64,000 nt of DNA, from positions 3,844,001 to 3,908,000 of the forward strand of contig CAUVYP010000244.1 of NCBI GenBank assembly GCA_963556195.1, read 5' to 3'. The notes below the pieces were generated by a model. It saw only the letters and a list, made by a program, of their open reading frames with translations, searched no databases and had not been told where the DNA came from. Origin of the DNA: Sepiola atlantica. Its lineage: Eukaryota > Mollusca > Cephalopoda > Sepiida > Sepiolidae. Made by a program: the position numbers and the translations under genes. Shown here piece after piece: positions 1-10,205 of the stretch (the first letter of the stretch is position 1; every line of letters begins with the position of its first letter).

Positions 1-489
1 AGAGTGGTGGTCACAAACCTGACTTCGGAGTTGTGGTCACTACATTGATTTCAGAGTAGTGGACACTAACCTAATTTCGGTGTGGTGGTCACTAACCTGA
101 TTTCAGAGTAGGTGTTACTTATCTAATTTAAAATTGGTGGTCACTAACCTGATTTCAGAGTGGTGGTCACTAACTTAAGTTAAAAGTGGTGGTCACTAAC
201 TCGATTTAAAAGTTGTGGTCACTAACCTTATTTCAGAGTGGTGATCACTAAGCTAATATTAAAGTGGTGGTCACTAACCTTATTTCAGAGTGGTGGTCAC
301 TAACCTGATTTCAGAGTGGTATTCATTAACCTTATTTCATAGTGGTTGTCACTAACCTGATTTCAGAGTGGGGGTTACTTACCTAATTTCAGAGTGGTGG
401 TCACTAACCTAAGTTCAGAGTGGTGTTCACTAACCTGATTTCAGAGTGGTGGCTACTAACCTAATTTCACGTTTGGCGGTCACTAACAC
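1..489. repeat. 26-bp minisatellite, cut by window start
   Basis: About 18 imperfect copies of a 26-bp unit read as AGTGGTGGTCACTAACCTGA plus TTTCAG. Copies vary by substitutions and small indels. The array starts before the window, so its full size is unknown. No open frame runs through it. Confidence 0.9.
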
Positions 490-1299
490 AATGTCAATTT
501 TTTTTAATTGATTATTTGCTATTTAAAATATGAATGTTTTCTTTTTCGTTTGAATATATTTTAAAATAGTTCTTTTTTTTTTAGTAGCTTATTTACATTT
601 GTATATAATTGTAATGGTTTGTTATATACTGAAAATATTTTTTTAATATTTTAGTTTAGTTTTTCAATACTGTAATAGTGTCTATAAATAAATAAAAATT
701 AAAATTAAATATAATAGTAATAACGTATCCAATACAAAATATTCCCGAAGAAATCGTCTTTTTATTCGACGGCGCCAGAGAAATTCCTTTCGATGATTGT
801 CGAGGTTTTCCGGTCGAAAATGATGAGAGACTGTTGATAATCTAATATAATATTGTCAATTTCCGATTTCGAAACCGGAAGCCGTCAGCAAGTTAACTGT
901 TTCTCTTTTACCGAACCATTCGTGGCGATAAAAGTATTCTTTTCATGCACAGATGCTTGTGGAGTGTTCTCTAAAAAAGGAAACCGCATGCGATTGAAAT
1001 TGTACCGGATATCTTACCTGTATTATTCTGTAGAAAGATATCAGAAATCAACAGGGCTCAATTTTTGGAGAGCTTGTTTATACTTACCTCTGGTAGCCTT
1101 GTTAGATAATGGTGGGATGGCCGCATTGTATACGACGCCCCAGAGAGGGTGGCAGTAGCGAGGAAAAATCGGAAGTGATGTCACTTCTGTTCGACTTGAT
1201 CAAGCCCTCTTGTTCCTGCCCCTCGACGAAGGCGGTTGAGAATAAAGCGTGTCCCGCAAAAAAAACAAAGGGTGCAAGAAAGTGAACACCAGAAAAAAT
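490..1299. other. AT-rich DNA, no recognised gene
   Basis: The first 250 bases are very A/T rich. From about 750 the composition is more balanced and a frame is open on the plus strand (853-1158), but it starts at TTG and matches no family I recognise. I see no RNA gene or promoter signal. Confidence 0.5.
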
Positions 1300-1755
1300 A
1301 TTTCAAATACGTGAGTGGGTTGGGACCCTAACCCCCTTCAACGTAGACCCCGTGTGCTTTCACACAATTAGGCCACCGATCCATCCACTGCCGGAAATAC
1401 CTCTAGAAGTCTTCTTTTGGAATCTGTTCATCTCCGCTGTCGCGTTCCGCATTATCTCTTTTTGCGCACCCTCTCAACAACAGCTGCACTCCGAGCAGTT
1501 TGGAGCTTGTCAGAACGCTGGTCGTTTTTTTGAATCGGTTGAACCACTCCTTAATTTGTGTCACACATCGCATCTTCTCCAAACACCTGCTGAATCTAAC
1601 GCGGCGGCGAAGATGAACACCATTCCAGAGGAAGACTTCCAGAGGTGTTTCCGGCAGTGGATGGATCGGTGGGCTAAGTGTGTGCAAACACAAGGGGCCT
1701 ACTTTTAAGGGTATTAGGGGTCCCAACCCGTCACGTATTTGAACTATTTTTTTCT
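1300..1755. mobile_element. Head-to-head mariner-type transposase remnants
   Basis: Two arms of about 120 bp (roughly 1300-1425 and 1620-1750) are inverted copies of each other. Each encodes the C-terminal end of a mariner-family transposase, read outward. The right arm on the plus strand gives EDFQRCFRQWMDRWAKCVQT then a stop. The left arm on the minus strand gives the same W-M-D-R-W and C-V pattern with an internal stop after KEDF. The family's C-terminus typically has F-x-W-x-x-R-W-x-x-C-V followed by G-x-Y. The DDE catalytic core is absent and about 190 bp separate the arms. It is best read as two 5'-truncated copies joined head to head. Family assignment rests on this motif only. Confidence 0.6.
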
Positions 1756-2059
1756 GGCCTAAGGTCGAATACTTTTTAGACAAGACTCATATGATACTAT
1801 CGGGGCCCGGGGAGTCACTCAGTGTACTATTCTGGCTGACTCGGCAATAAATATAACCCGAGGTCACGAGGATCGCATGCTTTCCGACTAGCTGTTCCGT
1901 CGATCGCTCCACCCTCATGATGTATGTAAGATCCGAAGAAGTTTGGTGTTCATGCAGATATGTCAGGAACGTTGTGTATATCAAAGAGGTGACGGCTCGT
2001 ATCGATACCGAGCAACCTCTGTCACTAAACGTATCGGACCATGCAAAAAATAATGGTTA
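1756..2059. other. No recognised feature
   Basis: Balanced-composition DNA with short open frames only. The segment around 1950-2040 is partly an inverted match to DNA near 2455-2500, so it may belong to the larger inverted repeat that follows. Confidence 0.4.
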
Positions 2060-2463
2060 AACAAAAGAGACGCTTTTTCCTCTTCACCGGTATCTTCCGG
2101 TTGACCTGGCCAAACACACGCGCACTCTATTTACAACGTTTTAATAAACACACGAAATCATAAACAAACGAAATCGTCCCAAATACTTTTTCTTTTAAAA
2201 CATGTTAAACGTATTGCAAAAAAAAAGATGCGCACTATAAGATTTTATTTTATTATGCATTCTGCCCTCGTGGGGAGGCAAGTAAATAATGACACGAAAA
2301 AAATGTAGAACGTTAAATAATAAATATATAATACCTCCGCCCTAAATAAAAATATTAACATGTTTTAAAAGAAAATGGATGATTTCGTTGTAAATAGAAT
2401 GCGCGCGTGTTAGGTCAACCGGAAGCCACCAGTGAAGACGGAAGAGCATCCCTTTTGTTTGGC
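2060..2463. repeat. Imperfect inverted repeat, arms about 105-145 bp
   Basis: The left arm (about 2060-2207) reads as the reverse complement of the right arm (about 2357-2463). Shared blocks include CGTTGTAAATAGA, GGTCAACCGGAAG and AACATGTTTTAAAAGAAAA. The 150-bp spacer is AT rich. No transposase and no target-site duplication were found, so this could be a non-autonomous element or an old inverted duplication. Confidence 0.7.
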
Positions 2464-3483
2464 CATTGTTTTGGGGTCCGTATTCTTTGTATCGTCCAAC
2501 ATATCCTACGGAATCGACAACGTCGGATCGGCGTTGGAAGGGGGTGGGAGACGAATGGCTTTTCTCGCGACCCTGGCCCTAGCGCAAATGATAGTCTGGA
2601 CGTCACACCTGAGAGATGATCAAACAGACTATTGGTGTCAAAGGAAGCCAAGAACTCGGTATCGTTTGAGAGGGATAATTTGTGTATATAAGACACAAAT
2701 TGAAAGAAGCGGAAGTACAGTGAGTACTGGCTTAAGGATATCAACTAACGATTTTTCCAAGGTCATGTTGTGCAGAACCCAACATTGATAGAACACGGCG
2801 TAAAATAATGTTGGGTTTATGAACCTTAGATACATTCTAGGCCTTTGAGAGCCGATAGGTCGTATTCTCTAGGAAATCTCTTTAGAAATAAAATTGCTTT
2901 TTATAGAGTTGAAGAAACCTTTTCTGGATTTGTTTTTTATTTCAATGCGAAAAATATCATTATGGCTTAAACAACCTATATTGAAAAATATTATTTTTAT
3001 TATCCAAAATGTTGTACAACGTGGGTCAGGATAACACCGTCTATTCCATTTGTCTGGACGAACGATATAAATATTAGTGTTCGACTATAGTACTTGCGCT
3101 GTTTCAAAATATGTTTTCTGCCAAAAGCAATCGCGTGAGTTAGAACGTATGGCAGATAACTTCCGGCCAATTCACCTAACTGGATTTTAACGCTAGTTAA
3201 TTCATCAGTAGAAATTGTTGAGAATATAATAGTTAAATCTCACTAAATATGTTTATTTTATCAACGTAGATGGGTGGAGGCAACATTCTAAGCCGGCAGA
3301 TAAGACAAATTTTCAGTATTGGATTGAGAATGAGACGAATAATACAAGATATGTTTATACGAATATTTTCACGTGTCAAACGTCTTGGTTATCAAATTCT
3401 GCAAATATTGATTATACGAAGAAGCTGCTTTAATGAGAGTCAAAATATCGCCATTAGACAAAACTTTAAAAAGCGAAGTTTGT
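2464..3483. other. No recognised gene; one hairpin
   Basis: A short hairpin (AACCCAACATT / AATGTTGGGTT) lies at about 2778-2822. Short frames occur on both strands, including a basic, hydrophobic frame from 3270, but none matches a known family. Nothing else could be supported. Confidence 0.4.
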
Positions 3484-3785
3484 CAAAGAAAGAAAATGGG
3501 GGGGGGGCTGGAGAGATAAAGGGGTCGGGGAAAATTTTAGGGGTCGGGTCAAATTTTGTTAGGGTCGGGCCAAATTTTTTATTTTTTATTTTTGAACTTA
3601 AAATACTTCTCAGGGTTGGGGGAGAGTGAAAAACAAGTTGGGGGGGCTGGGTAGATTGAGGGTCGGTGAAAAATATAGGGGTCGAACTTTTAAGAGGTCG
3701 AGCCACATTTTTTCTTTTTTTTAACCTAAAATACTTCTCAGGGTTGGGGGAGAGTGAAAAACAAGTTGGAGGGGCTTGATAGATT
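3484..3785. repeat. G-rich tandem duplication
   Basis: A block with GGGGTCGGG-type runs is followed by two copies of a unit containing ACTTCTCAGGGTTGGGGGAG and AGTGAAAAACAAGTTGG (about 3597-3722 and 3725-3785). The G-runs could fold as G-quadruplexes. No coding potential is visible. Confidence 0.65.
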
Positions 3786-4395
3786 GTTTATAAGGAAATT
3801 TATTTGTTAGAAGATAGCTAAGGAAGAACGAACACTCATGTTTAAAACACAATTTAGTTTTTTAAAACAAGCTTAGGGAATATACATAACATATAAAAGT
3901 GTATTATTATGTAAAATTCACAGAGTAAGATGAAGAGAGTATTCCCGAATCTATAAACACACCCCTTAAGGGTCCATTGGGGCGTATTTCATCAGGGGGA
4001 AACTGTTTTCAGTTATTTTTCATTATATTTTATAGTAATGTGAAATTGCTGGGTCATATTGTAATTTAATTACGTAATACCTCATTTTCATAAAACAATT
4101 CATGGTTTATAAGGAAATTTATTTGTTAGAAGATAGCTAAGGAAGAACGATAACTCATGTTTAAAACACAATTTAGTTTTTTAAAACAAGCTTAGGGAAT
4201 ATACATAACATATAAAAGTGTATTATTATGTAAAATTCACAGAGTAAGATGAAGAGAGTATTCCCGAATCTATAAACCCACCCCTTAGGGTCCATTGGGG
4301 CGTATTTCATCAGGGGGGAACTGTTTTCAGTTATTTTTCATTATATTTTATAGTAATTTGAAAATCCTGAGTCATATTTTAATTTAATTACCTAA
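3786..4395. repeat. 319-bp direct tandem duplication
   Basis: A unit beginning GTTTATAAGGAAATTTATTT starts at 3786 and again at 4105. The two copies are nearly identical over about 290 bp and diverge only by scattered changes. The content is non-coding and AT rich. Confidence 0.9.
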
Positions 4396-4734
4396 TAATT
4401 TGAAATAACTTTTAATTTTATTTAACGTTTCTTAGCGCCAGGGACGCGCCTTTAAATTTTTAGTTCTTTGGTATTGTTTTTTAAATAAGCGACAAACGCT
4501 AATGAAACTATTGCTACTATTTTACGAAAGAAAATTATAAGAAATTACAACATGGCCGCCAGCGATTAAGTAATTGCATTCAAATTCAACTTTAAAGTCT
4601 TGAAAAAATAAAATATAATTTTATTTCGGGATCAAAAATACAATGTAAGAATAATTAATAACATTCATCCAAAATGTTTATTTGTTTACATAGCATATTT
4701 CTTTAAGAAAATCCACAAGAATGAGGTTTCTCCC
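4396..4734. other. Non-coding DNA ending in a finger remnant
   Basis: No gene is visible. The last about 20 bases (CACAAGAATGAGGTTTCTCCC, split at the junction) are the remnant of a zinc-finger/linker unit. They mark the far 3' edge of the copy-A ZNF array and the landing point of the next element. Confidence 0.5.
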
Positions 4735-4980
4735 AATGTTTAATTTTACTTCAGTCGAAGTTCTCAGAAATCAAGGGGCCCCTTCCTGGGGCTAACACTT
4801 GATCTCTATATGAGATACATAGATACCCGAGTATTCTATTAAAATTCTCTTTTATTTCTCAAGCATTGAGTTAGTAAAAAAGATAAGAATAATTTCTTCT
4901 CTCCCCAACTGACCAGTCAATATGTCATAGTATATCTTTCTTGTGGTCTGTTGGTCTTACCGGATTCCAGGACAAGAATT
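4735..4980 (-). mobile_element. Short LINE derivative (SIDE), 5'-truncated
   Basis: This is the 3'-proximal part of a short internally deleted LINE derivative seen many times in the window. It carries the conserved 3' stem-loop (GCCCC-TTCCT-GGGGC inside CAAG...CTTG on the plus strand) and part of the 5' LINE region. Its 3' end abuts finger DNA at GGTTTCTCCC. Its 5' end is cut and joins the inside of a finger. It supplies the last codons and stop of the neighbouring finger frame. Confidence 0.85.
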
Positions 4981-5151
4981 ACGCATGTGTATTTTTACAT
5001 TATAGCTTTGAGTATATGATTTACCACAAATTTCACAATAATAAGGTTTCTCTCCAGTGTGGGTTCGGTTGTGTGATTTTACTTTAGGTTTTGTAGTAAA
5101 TGATTTACCACAAATTTCACAAGAATAAGGTTTCTCCCTTTTTTTTTTCAT
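4957..5151 (-). pseudogene. Two-finger C2H2 fragment with LINE-derived start
   Basis: A 64-residue frame reads MKKKREKPY, then two C2H2 fingers ([21 protein letters not shown] and [20 protein letters not shown], second finger incomplete). The ATG and the lysine run come from the 3' end and poly(A) of LINE L1. The last residues (SCPGIR) and the stop come from the SIDE at 4735-4980. It is the portion of the copy-A array cut off by L1. Whether it is expressed is unknown; it is most likely a disrupted remnant. Confidence 0.7.
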
Positions 5152-6964
5152 TTTAATTTAGTTTATCTAAAGAGATCAAGGGGCCTACTCTTGAGGCTAA
5201 CACTTGATTTCCCTATGAGTAAAATTTATATCCGAGGGCTCTCTTAAGGATAGATGTGGTTCCTTTTAGGGCTGCTATCTGTACTTCCCTACAATTTGGT
5301 TTTCCGGGGATTGTTTCTAAGTATTTACTTAGATTTTTTTTCACCAGACCAGTTGCCCCCACTACAACCGGTATGATGTTTATTTCATCGAGGGACCATG
5401 TTATTTTTAGATCATTTTTGAGATCTTGGTATTTTGTTATTTTTTCCCGTTCGGCTCTATTGAGACCGTAGTCATTTGGGACGGTTACATCAATGATGAG
5501 AGCAGTTTTATCTGGTTTGTTCCAGATGACAATGTCTGGTTTGATGGCCTTGTCTTTTATGTATCTGCCCGCCTGTATGTCTTTATCATAGAACACTGTC
5601 ACTTTTCCATTCGATGTCATGGGTGGGGGTTCATGTTCCCAGATGTTCAGTGATCTTTCTAGCTGCATCTCTCCGCAGATCTTCCAATGTAGGTATTTAC
5701 ATACTTTGTTGTGGCGGGCAGTGTAATGGCCATAAGCCAAAAGGATCTTGCATCCAGACATTAGGTGGCTTGGACTTTCGATGGCAGAGTTGCAGAACCT
5801 GCACTGGTCAGTTTTTTGTAGACCCGCCATTTTCTTAAATCCATTAGTAAGTAGGCCTTGGTCTTGTGCTGCTATTAATATCCGTTCCTCATCAAACGGG
5901 AAGTTGCAACTCTTGAGCCATTGTAGTGAAGCCTCCTTGTCGATATAGCTCTGGTTGAGTTCTTCAATGAACTTTCCTGCTCTTTTATTATTTCGCCATC
6001 CTTCTAGTCTGGTCTTCAGCTCCCTTTTCGTGTACTCCTCCCTCTTCTTGCGCGCGATCAGGGTTGCTGGGTTGTTATCATCTTTGCTAGTGTTCTCCAG
6101 TGTGTTACCACTGAAATTATCGGCTAGTTTTGTTGTTGAGGTCTGCTGAGGAAGGTATTTGGTGTGATGTTCATTCACCATTCTCATTTTTTGATCACAG
6201 GAGCTCTTTATATATTGTCCCACACTGACCATTGAGGCTCGGTAGGCATGATTGATCTCAATGAGGCCCAGACCACCTTCTCTTCGCGGTAAGTAAAGTC
6301 TGTCCATACACTGATGTCGGTAAATGACTTTATTTAAGGCAAGCATTTTCCGAGTTTTTGTGTCTAGTTTGTTGATGTAGCCTTGTGGCCAATCGATAAT
6401 GCCGAACCCGTAGGAGACGACAGGTATTGCCAGTTGGTTTATGGCAGTTATTTTATTTTTTGATGAGAGTTCAGATGTGAGGATTTTTTTCAGGCGCTTA
6501 GTATATTCTCTCTGTACCTTCTCTCTCATCTTTCCGTGCTCTAGCGTCTCATTCTCTTCTACTCCAAGGTATTTATAGACAGCATCTTCTCCTAGGTCTT
6601 CAATAGAGCCAGTGTTAATATTAAGATGTTCTGATGCTGTCTTTTTCCCTTTCTTTATTGTGCATTTAGCACATTTTTCGAATCCAAACTCCATGCAGAT
6701 GTCTTCTGTGTAATTTTTTACAATTTCTATCAGAGAGACTAGTTGTTTCTCAGATTCTGCATAGAGTTTGAGATCGTCCATAAAGAGGAGATGATTTATT
6801 TTTTATTTTCATCCTTCTTTCTGCCTCGGCTAAGGTTGTATCCAGCATTGGATCGTTTAAGCAGCTTACTCAGTGGATCCATTGTGAGGCAAAAAAGAAG
6901 CGGTGAGAGGCTGTCTCCTTGGAATATTCCTCTCTGAATCTTAACGTTTGGAGTCTGAATTTTT
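5139..6964 (-). mobile_element. LINE L1, 5'-truncated, R2/R4-like (REL endonuclease)
   Basis: The 3' end has a 10-base poly(A) abutting GGGAGAAACC of a finger linker. The 5' end is truncated inside the reverse transcriptase and joins CCAGTGTGGG, the other half of the same linker, with TTTTTCC microhomology. The insertion therefore splits one Thr-Gly-Glu-Lys-Pro linker of the copy-A array. Sequence is nearly identical to L2 (35892-40306) along its length. A truncated 5' end and a poly(A) are expected of target-primed reverse transcription. Confidence 0.92.
5213..6781 (-). CDS. LINE protein fragment: RT thumb, CCHC, REL endonuclease
   Basis: This 522-residue frame starts at the DD of the RT catalytic motif FMDDLKLYAES and runs to the natural C-terminus. 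It continues with the KYLGVEE block and the GGLGLIEINHAYRASMVSVG segment usual in R2-lineage LINEs. A CCHC motif (C-x2-C-x8-H-x4-C, residues about 324-343) follows, then a restriction-like endonuclease around residues 409-460 ([20 protein letters not shown], then E-R-E-K-x-x-K-Y). In this family the enzyme nicks the target and primes cDNA synthesis. The upstream RT is out of frame and truncated, so the copy is dead as an autonomous element, although its endonuclease part looks intact. Confidence 0.9.
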   Translation of the reverse strand: MDDLKLYAESEKQLVSLIEIVKNYTEDICMEFGFEKCAKCTIKKGKKTASEHLNINTGSIEDLGEDAVYKYLGVEENETLEHGKMREKVQREYTKRLKKILTSELSSKNKITAINQLAIPVVSYGFGIIDWPQGYINKLDTKTRKMLALNKVIYRHQCMDRLYLPRREGGLGLIEINHAYRASMVSVGQYIKSSCDQKMRMVNEHHTKYLPQQTSTTKLADNFSGNTLENTSKDDNNPATLIARKKREEYTKRELKTRLEGWRNNKRAGKFIEELNQSYIDKEASLQWLKSCNFPFDEERILIAAQDQGLLTNGFKKMAGLQKTDQCRFCNSAIESPSHLMSGCKILLAYGHYTARHNKVCKYLHWKICGEMQLERSLNIWEHEPPPMTSNGKVTVFYDKDIQAGRYIKDKAIKPDIVIWNKPDKTALIIDVTVPNDYGLNRAEREKITKYQDLKNDLKITWSLDEINIIPVVVGATGLVKKNLSKYLETIPGKPNCREVQIAALKGTTSILKRALGYKFYS

Positions 6965-9900
6965 CCCCAGTGTGGGTTCGGTTGTGTGATTTTACTTCAG
7001 GTTTTGTAGTAAATGATTTACCACAAATTTCACAAGAATAAGGTGTCTCCCCAGTGTGGGTTCGGTTGTGTGATTTTACTTCAGGTTTTGTAGTAAATGA
7101 TTTACCACAAATTTCACAAGAATAAGGTTTTTCCCCAGTGTGGGTTCGGTTGTGTGATTTTACTTCAGGTTTTGTAGTAAATGATTTACCACAAATTTCA
7201 CAAGAATAAGGTTTTTCCCCAGTGTGGGTTCGGTTGTGTGATTTTACTTCAGGTTTTGTAGTAAATGATTTACCACAAATTTCACAAGAATAAGGTTTTT
7301 CCCCAGTGTGGGTTCGGTTGTGTGATTTTACTTCAGGTTTTGTAGTAAATGATTTACCACAAATTTCACAAGAATAAGGTTTTTCCCCAGTGTGGGTTCG
7401 GTTGTGTGATTTTACTTCAGGTTTTGTAGTAAATGATTTACCACAAATTTCACAAGAATAAGGTTTTTCCCCAGTGTGGGTTCGGTTGTGTGATTTTACT
7501 TCAGGTTTTGTAGTAAATGATTTACCACAAATTTCACAAGAATAAGGTTTTTCCCCAGTGTGGGTTCGGTTGTGTGATTTTACTTAAGGTTTTGTAGTAA
7601 ATGATTTACCACAAATTTCACAAGAATAAGGTTTCTCCCCAGTGTGGGTTCGGTTGTGTGATTTTACTTCAGGTTTTGTAGTAAATGATTTACCACAAAT
7701 TTCACAAGAATAAGGTTTTTCCCCAGTGTGGGTTCGGTTGTGTGATTTTACTTCAGGTTTTGTAGTAAATGATTTACCACAAATTTCACAAGAATAAGGT
7801 TTCTCCCCAGTGTGGGTTCGGGTGTGTGATTTTACTTCAGGTTTTGTAGTAAATGATTTACCACAAATTTCACAAGAATAAGGTTTTTCCCCAGTGTGGG
7901 TTCGGTTGTGTGATTTTACTTCAGGTTTTGTAGTAAATGATTTACCACAAATTTCACAAGAATAAGGTTTTTCCCCAGTGTGGGTTCGGTTGTGTGATTT
8001 TACTTCAGGTTTTGTGGTAAATGATTTACCACAAATTTCACAAGAATAAGGTTTTTCCCCAGTGTGGGTTCGGTTGTGTGATTTTACTTAAGGTTTTGTA
8101 GTAAATGATTTACCACAAATTTCACAAGAATAAGGTTTCTCCCCAGTGTGGGTTCGGTTGTGTGATTTTACTTCAGGTTTGGTAGTAAATGATTTACCAC
8201 AAATTTCACAAGAATAAGGTTTTTCCCCAGTGTGGGTTCGGTTGTGTGATTTTACTTCAGGTTTTGTAGTAAATGATTTACCACAAATTTCACACAATAA
8301 GGTTTCTCCCCAGTGTGGGTTCGGTTGTGTGATTTTACTTCAGGTTTTGTAGTAAATGATTTACCACAAATTTCACAAGAATAAGGTTTTTCCCCAGTGT
8401 GGGTTCGGTTGTGTGATTTTACTTCAGGTTTTGTAGTAAATGATTTACCACAAATTTCACAAGAATAAGGTGTCTCCCCAGTGTGGGTTCGGTTGTGTGA
8501 TTTTACTTCAGGTTTTGTAGTAAATGATTTACCACAAATTTCACAAGAATAAGGTTTCTCCCCAGTGTGGGTTCGGTTGTGTGATTTTACTTCAGGTTTT
8601 GTAGTAAATGATTTACCACAAATTTCACAAGAATAAGGTTTCTCCCCAGTGTGGGTTCGGTTGTGTGATTTTACTTCAGGTTTTGTAGTAAATGATTTAC
8701 CACAAATTTCACAAGAATAAGGTTTTTCCCCAGTGTGGGTTCGGTTGTGTGATTTTACTTCAGGTTTTGTAGTAAATGATTTACCACAAATTTCACAAGA
8801 ATAAGGTTTCTCCCCAGTGTGGGTTCGGTTGTGTGATTTTACTTCAGGTTTTGTAGTAAATGATTTACCACAAATTTCACAAGAATAAGGTGTCTCCCCA
8901 GTGTGGGTTCGGTTGTGTGATTTTACTTCAGGTTTTGTAGTAAATGATTTACCACAAATTTCACAAGAATAAGGTTTCTCCCCAGTGTGGGTTCGGTTGT
9001 GTGATTTTACTTCAGGTTTTGTAGTAAATGATTTACCACAAATTTCACAAGAATAAGGTTTTTCCCCAGTGTGGGTTCGGTTGTGTGATTTTACTTCAGG
9101 TTTTGTAGTAAATGATTTACCACAAATTTCACAAGAATAAGGTTTTTCCCCAGTGTGGGTTCGGTTGTGTGATTTTACTTCAGGTTTTGTAGTAAATGAT
9201 TTACCACAAATTTTACAAGAATAAGGTTTCTCCCCAGTGTGGGTTCGGGTGTGTGATTTTACTTCAGGTTTTGTAGTAAATGATTTACCACAAATTTCAC
9301 AAGAATAAGGTTTCTCCCCAGTGTGGGTTCGGTTGTGTGATTTTACTTCAGGTTTTGTAATAAATGATTTACCACAAATTTCACAAGAATAAGGTTTTTC
9401 CCCAGTGTGGGTTCGGTTGTGTGATTTTACTTCAGGTTTTGTAGTAAATGATTTACCACAAATTTCACAAGAATAAGGTTTCTCCCCAGTGTGGGTTCGG
9501 TTGTGTGATTTTACTTCAGGTTTTGTAGTAAATGATTTACCACAAATTTCACAAGAATAAGGTTTTTCCCCAGTGTGGGTTCGGTTGTGTGATTTTACTT
9601 CAGGTTTTGTAGTAAATGATTTACCACAAATTTCACAAGAATAAGGTTTCTCCCCAGTGTGGGTTCGGGTGTGTGATTTTACTTTAAGTTTTGTAGTAAA
9701 TGATTTACCACAAATTTCACAAGAATAAGGTGTCTCCCCAGTGTGGGTTCGGTTGTGTGATTTTACTTCAGGTTTTGTAGTAAATGATTTACCACAAATT
9801 TCACAAGAATAAGGTGTCTCCCCAGTGTGGGTTCGGGTGTGTGATTTTACTTTAAGTTTTGTAGTAAATGATTTACCACAAATTTCACAAGAATAAGGTG

Positions 9901-10006
9901 TCTCCCCAGTGTGGGTTCGGTTGTGTGATTTTACTTTAAGTTTTGTAGTAAATGATTTACCACAAATTTGACCAGAACAAGTTTTCTCCCCAGTTTCAGT
10001 ATGCAT
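6965..10006 (-). repeat. Copy-A zinc-finger array, about 36 units of 84 bp
   Basis: The array comprises 3042 bp of head-to-tail 84-bp units, each encoding one C2H2 finger and linker. Almost all have the same helix TTKPEVKSH, with minor LKVKSH or ITKPEVKSH variants. Two identical nonsense changes (TAA for the helix Glu, plus-strand CTTAAGG at 7583 and 8087) lie exactly 504 bp (six units) apart. A 1-base loss near 8293 shifts the frame. The start lies at 10006, and L1 cuts the array at the other end. Homogeneity is satellite-like and implies recent unequal exchange or conversion. Confidence 0.93.
8252..10006 (-). CDS. Poly-C2H2 zinc-finger protein (N-terminal part), copy A
   Basis: The 584-residue frame starts with [19 protein letters not shown] and contains about 20 C2H2 fingers of 28 residues. 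The first finger is defective: its first zinc Cys is Gly (CSGQIC). The others follow C-x2-C-x12-H-x3-H, with linkers TGEKPYS or TGETPYS. Contact positions are T(-1), P(2), E(3), S(6) in nearly every finger. C2H2 arrays normally bind DNA in the nucleus, three bases per finger; an array of identical fingers would favour a repeated triplet (inference). It ends by frameshift at about 8293, after which more fingers continue in another frame. No KRAB, BTB or other effector domain is visible. Start chosen because copies B and C begin with the same (S/T)GEKTCS block. Confidence 0.75.
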   Translation of the reverse strand: MHTETGEKTCSGQICGKSFTTKLKVKSHNRTHTGETPYSCEICGKSFTTKLKVKSHTRTHTGETPYSCEICGKSFTTKPEVKSHNRTHTGETPYSCEICGKSFTTKLKVKSHTRTHTGEKPYSCEICGKSFTTKPEVKSHNRTHTGEKPYSCEICGKSFTTKPEVKSHNRTHTGEKPYSCEICGKSFTTKPEVKSHNRTHTGEKPYSCEICGKSFITKPEVKSHNRTHTGEKPYSCEICGKSFTTKPEVKSHTRTHTGEKPYSCKICGKSFTTKPEVKSHNRTHTGEKPYSCEICGKSFTTKPEVKSHNRTHTGEKPYSCEICGKSFTTKPEVKSHNRTHTGEKPYSCEICGKSFTTKPEVKSHNRTHTGETPYSCEICGKSFTTKPEVKSHNRTHTGEKPYSCEICGKSFTTKPEVKSHNRTHTGEKPYSCEICGKSFTTKPEVKSHNRTHTGEKPYSCEICGKSFTTKPEVKSHNRTHTGEKPYSCEICGKSFTTKPEVKSHNRTHTGETPYSCEICGKSFTTKPEVKSHNRTHTGEKPYSCEICGKSFTTKPEVKSHNRTHTGEKPYCVKFVVNHLLQNLK

Positions 10007-10104
10007 TATTTACAAACTAATAAGGTTTATCTCTAGTGCGGGATCATATATCTAGTCTTACATCAGATTACTTTGTAAATCTTTTAATACAAAGTCCCCA
10101 CAAA

Positions 10105-10205
10105 TAAGGTTTCTTGCTTTTTTTGTATATCACTTAACTGAGATTTCAGAAATAAAACGGCTTCTTCTTGGGACTAATACTTAATGAAACACAGTGCAGG
10201 ACAGT
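10105..10205 (-). mobile_element. Ancient SIDE relic shared by all three copies
   Basis: The segment after GGTTTCTTGC reads like a decayed SIDE 3' end: CTGAGATTTCAGAAAT, then a weakened stem-loop region and CTAATACTTAATG. The same relic occurs at about 42484-42560 and 60308-60385, so this insertion predates the triplication. It also sits next to a GGTTTCTTGC linker-like edge. Confidence 0.6.

Noticed and set aside
2407..2788. Overlapping frames on both strands
   Set aside because: They overlap the inverted repeat and have no known motif.
3270..3629. 119-residue plus-strand frame, basic and hydrophobic
   Set aside because: No recognised family; the second half is G-rich repeat; no supporting context.
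5256..6149. Plus-strand frames over L1 (also repeated over L2 and L3)
   Set aside because: Antisense shadows of the LINE protein; they recur only because the LINE copies are nearly identical.
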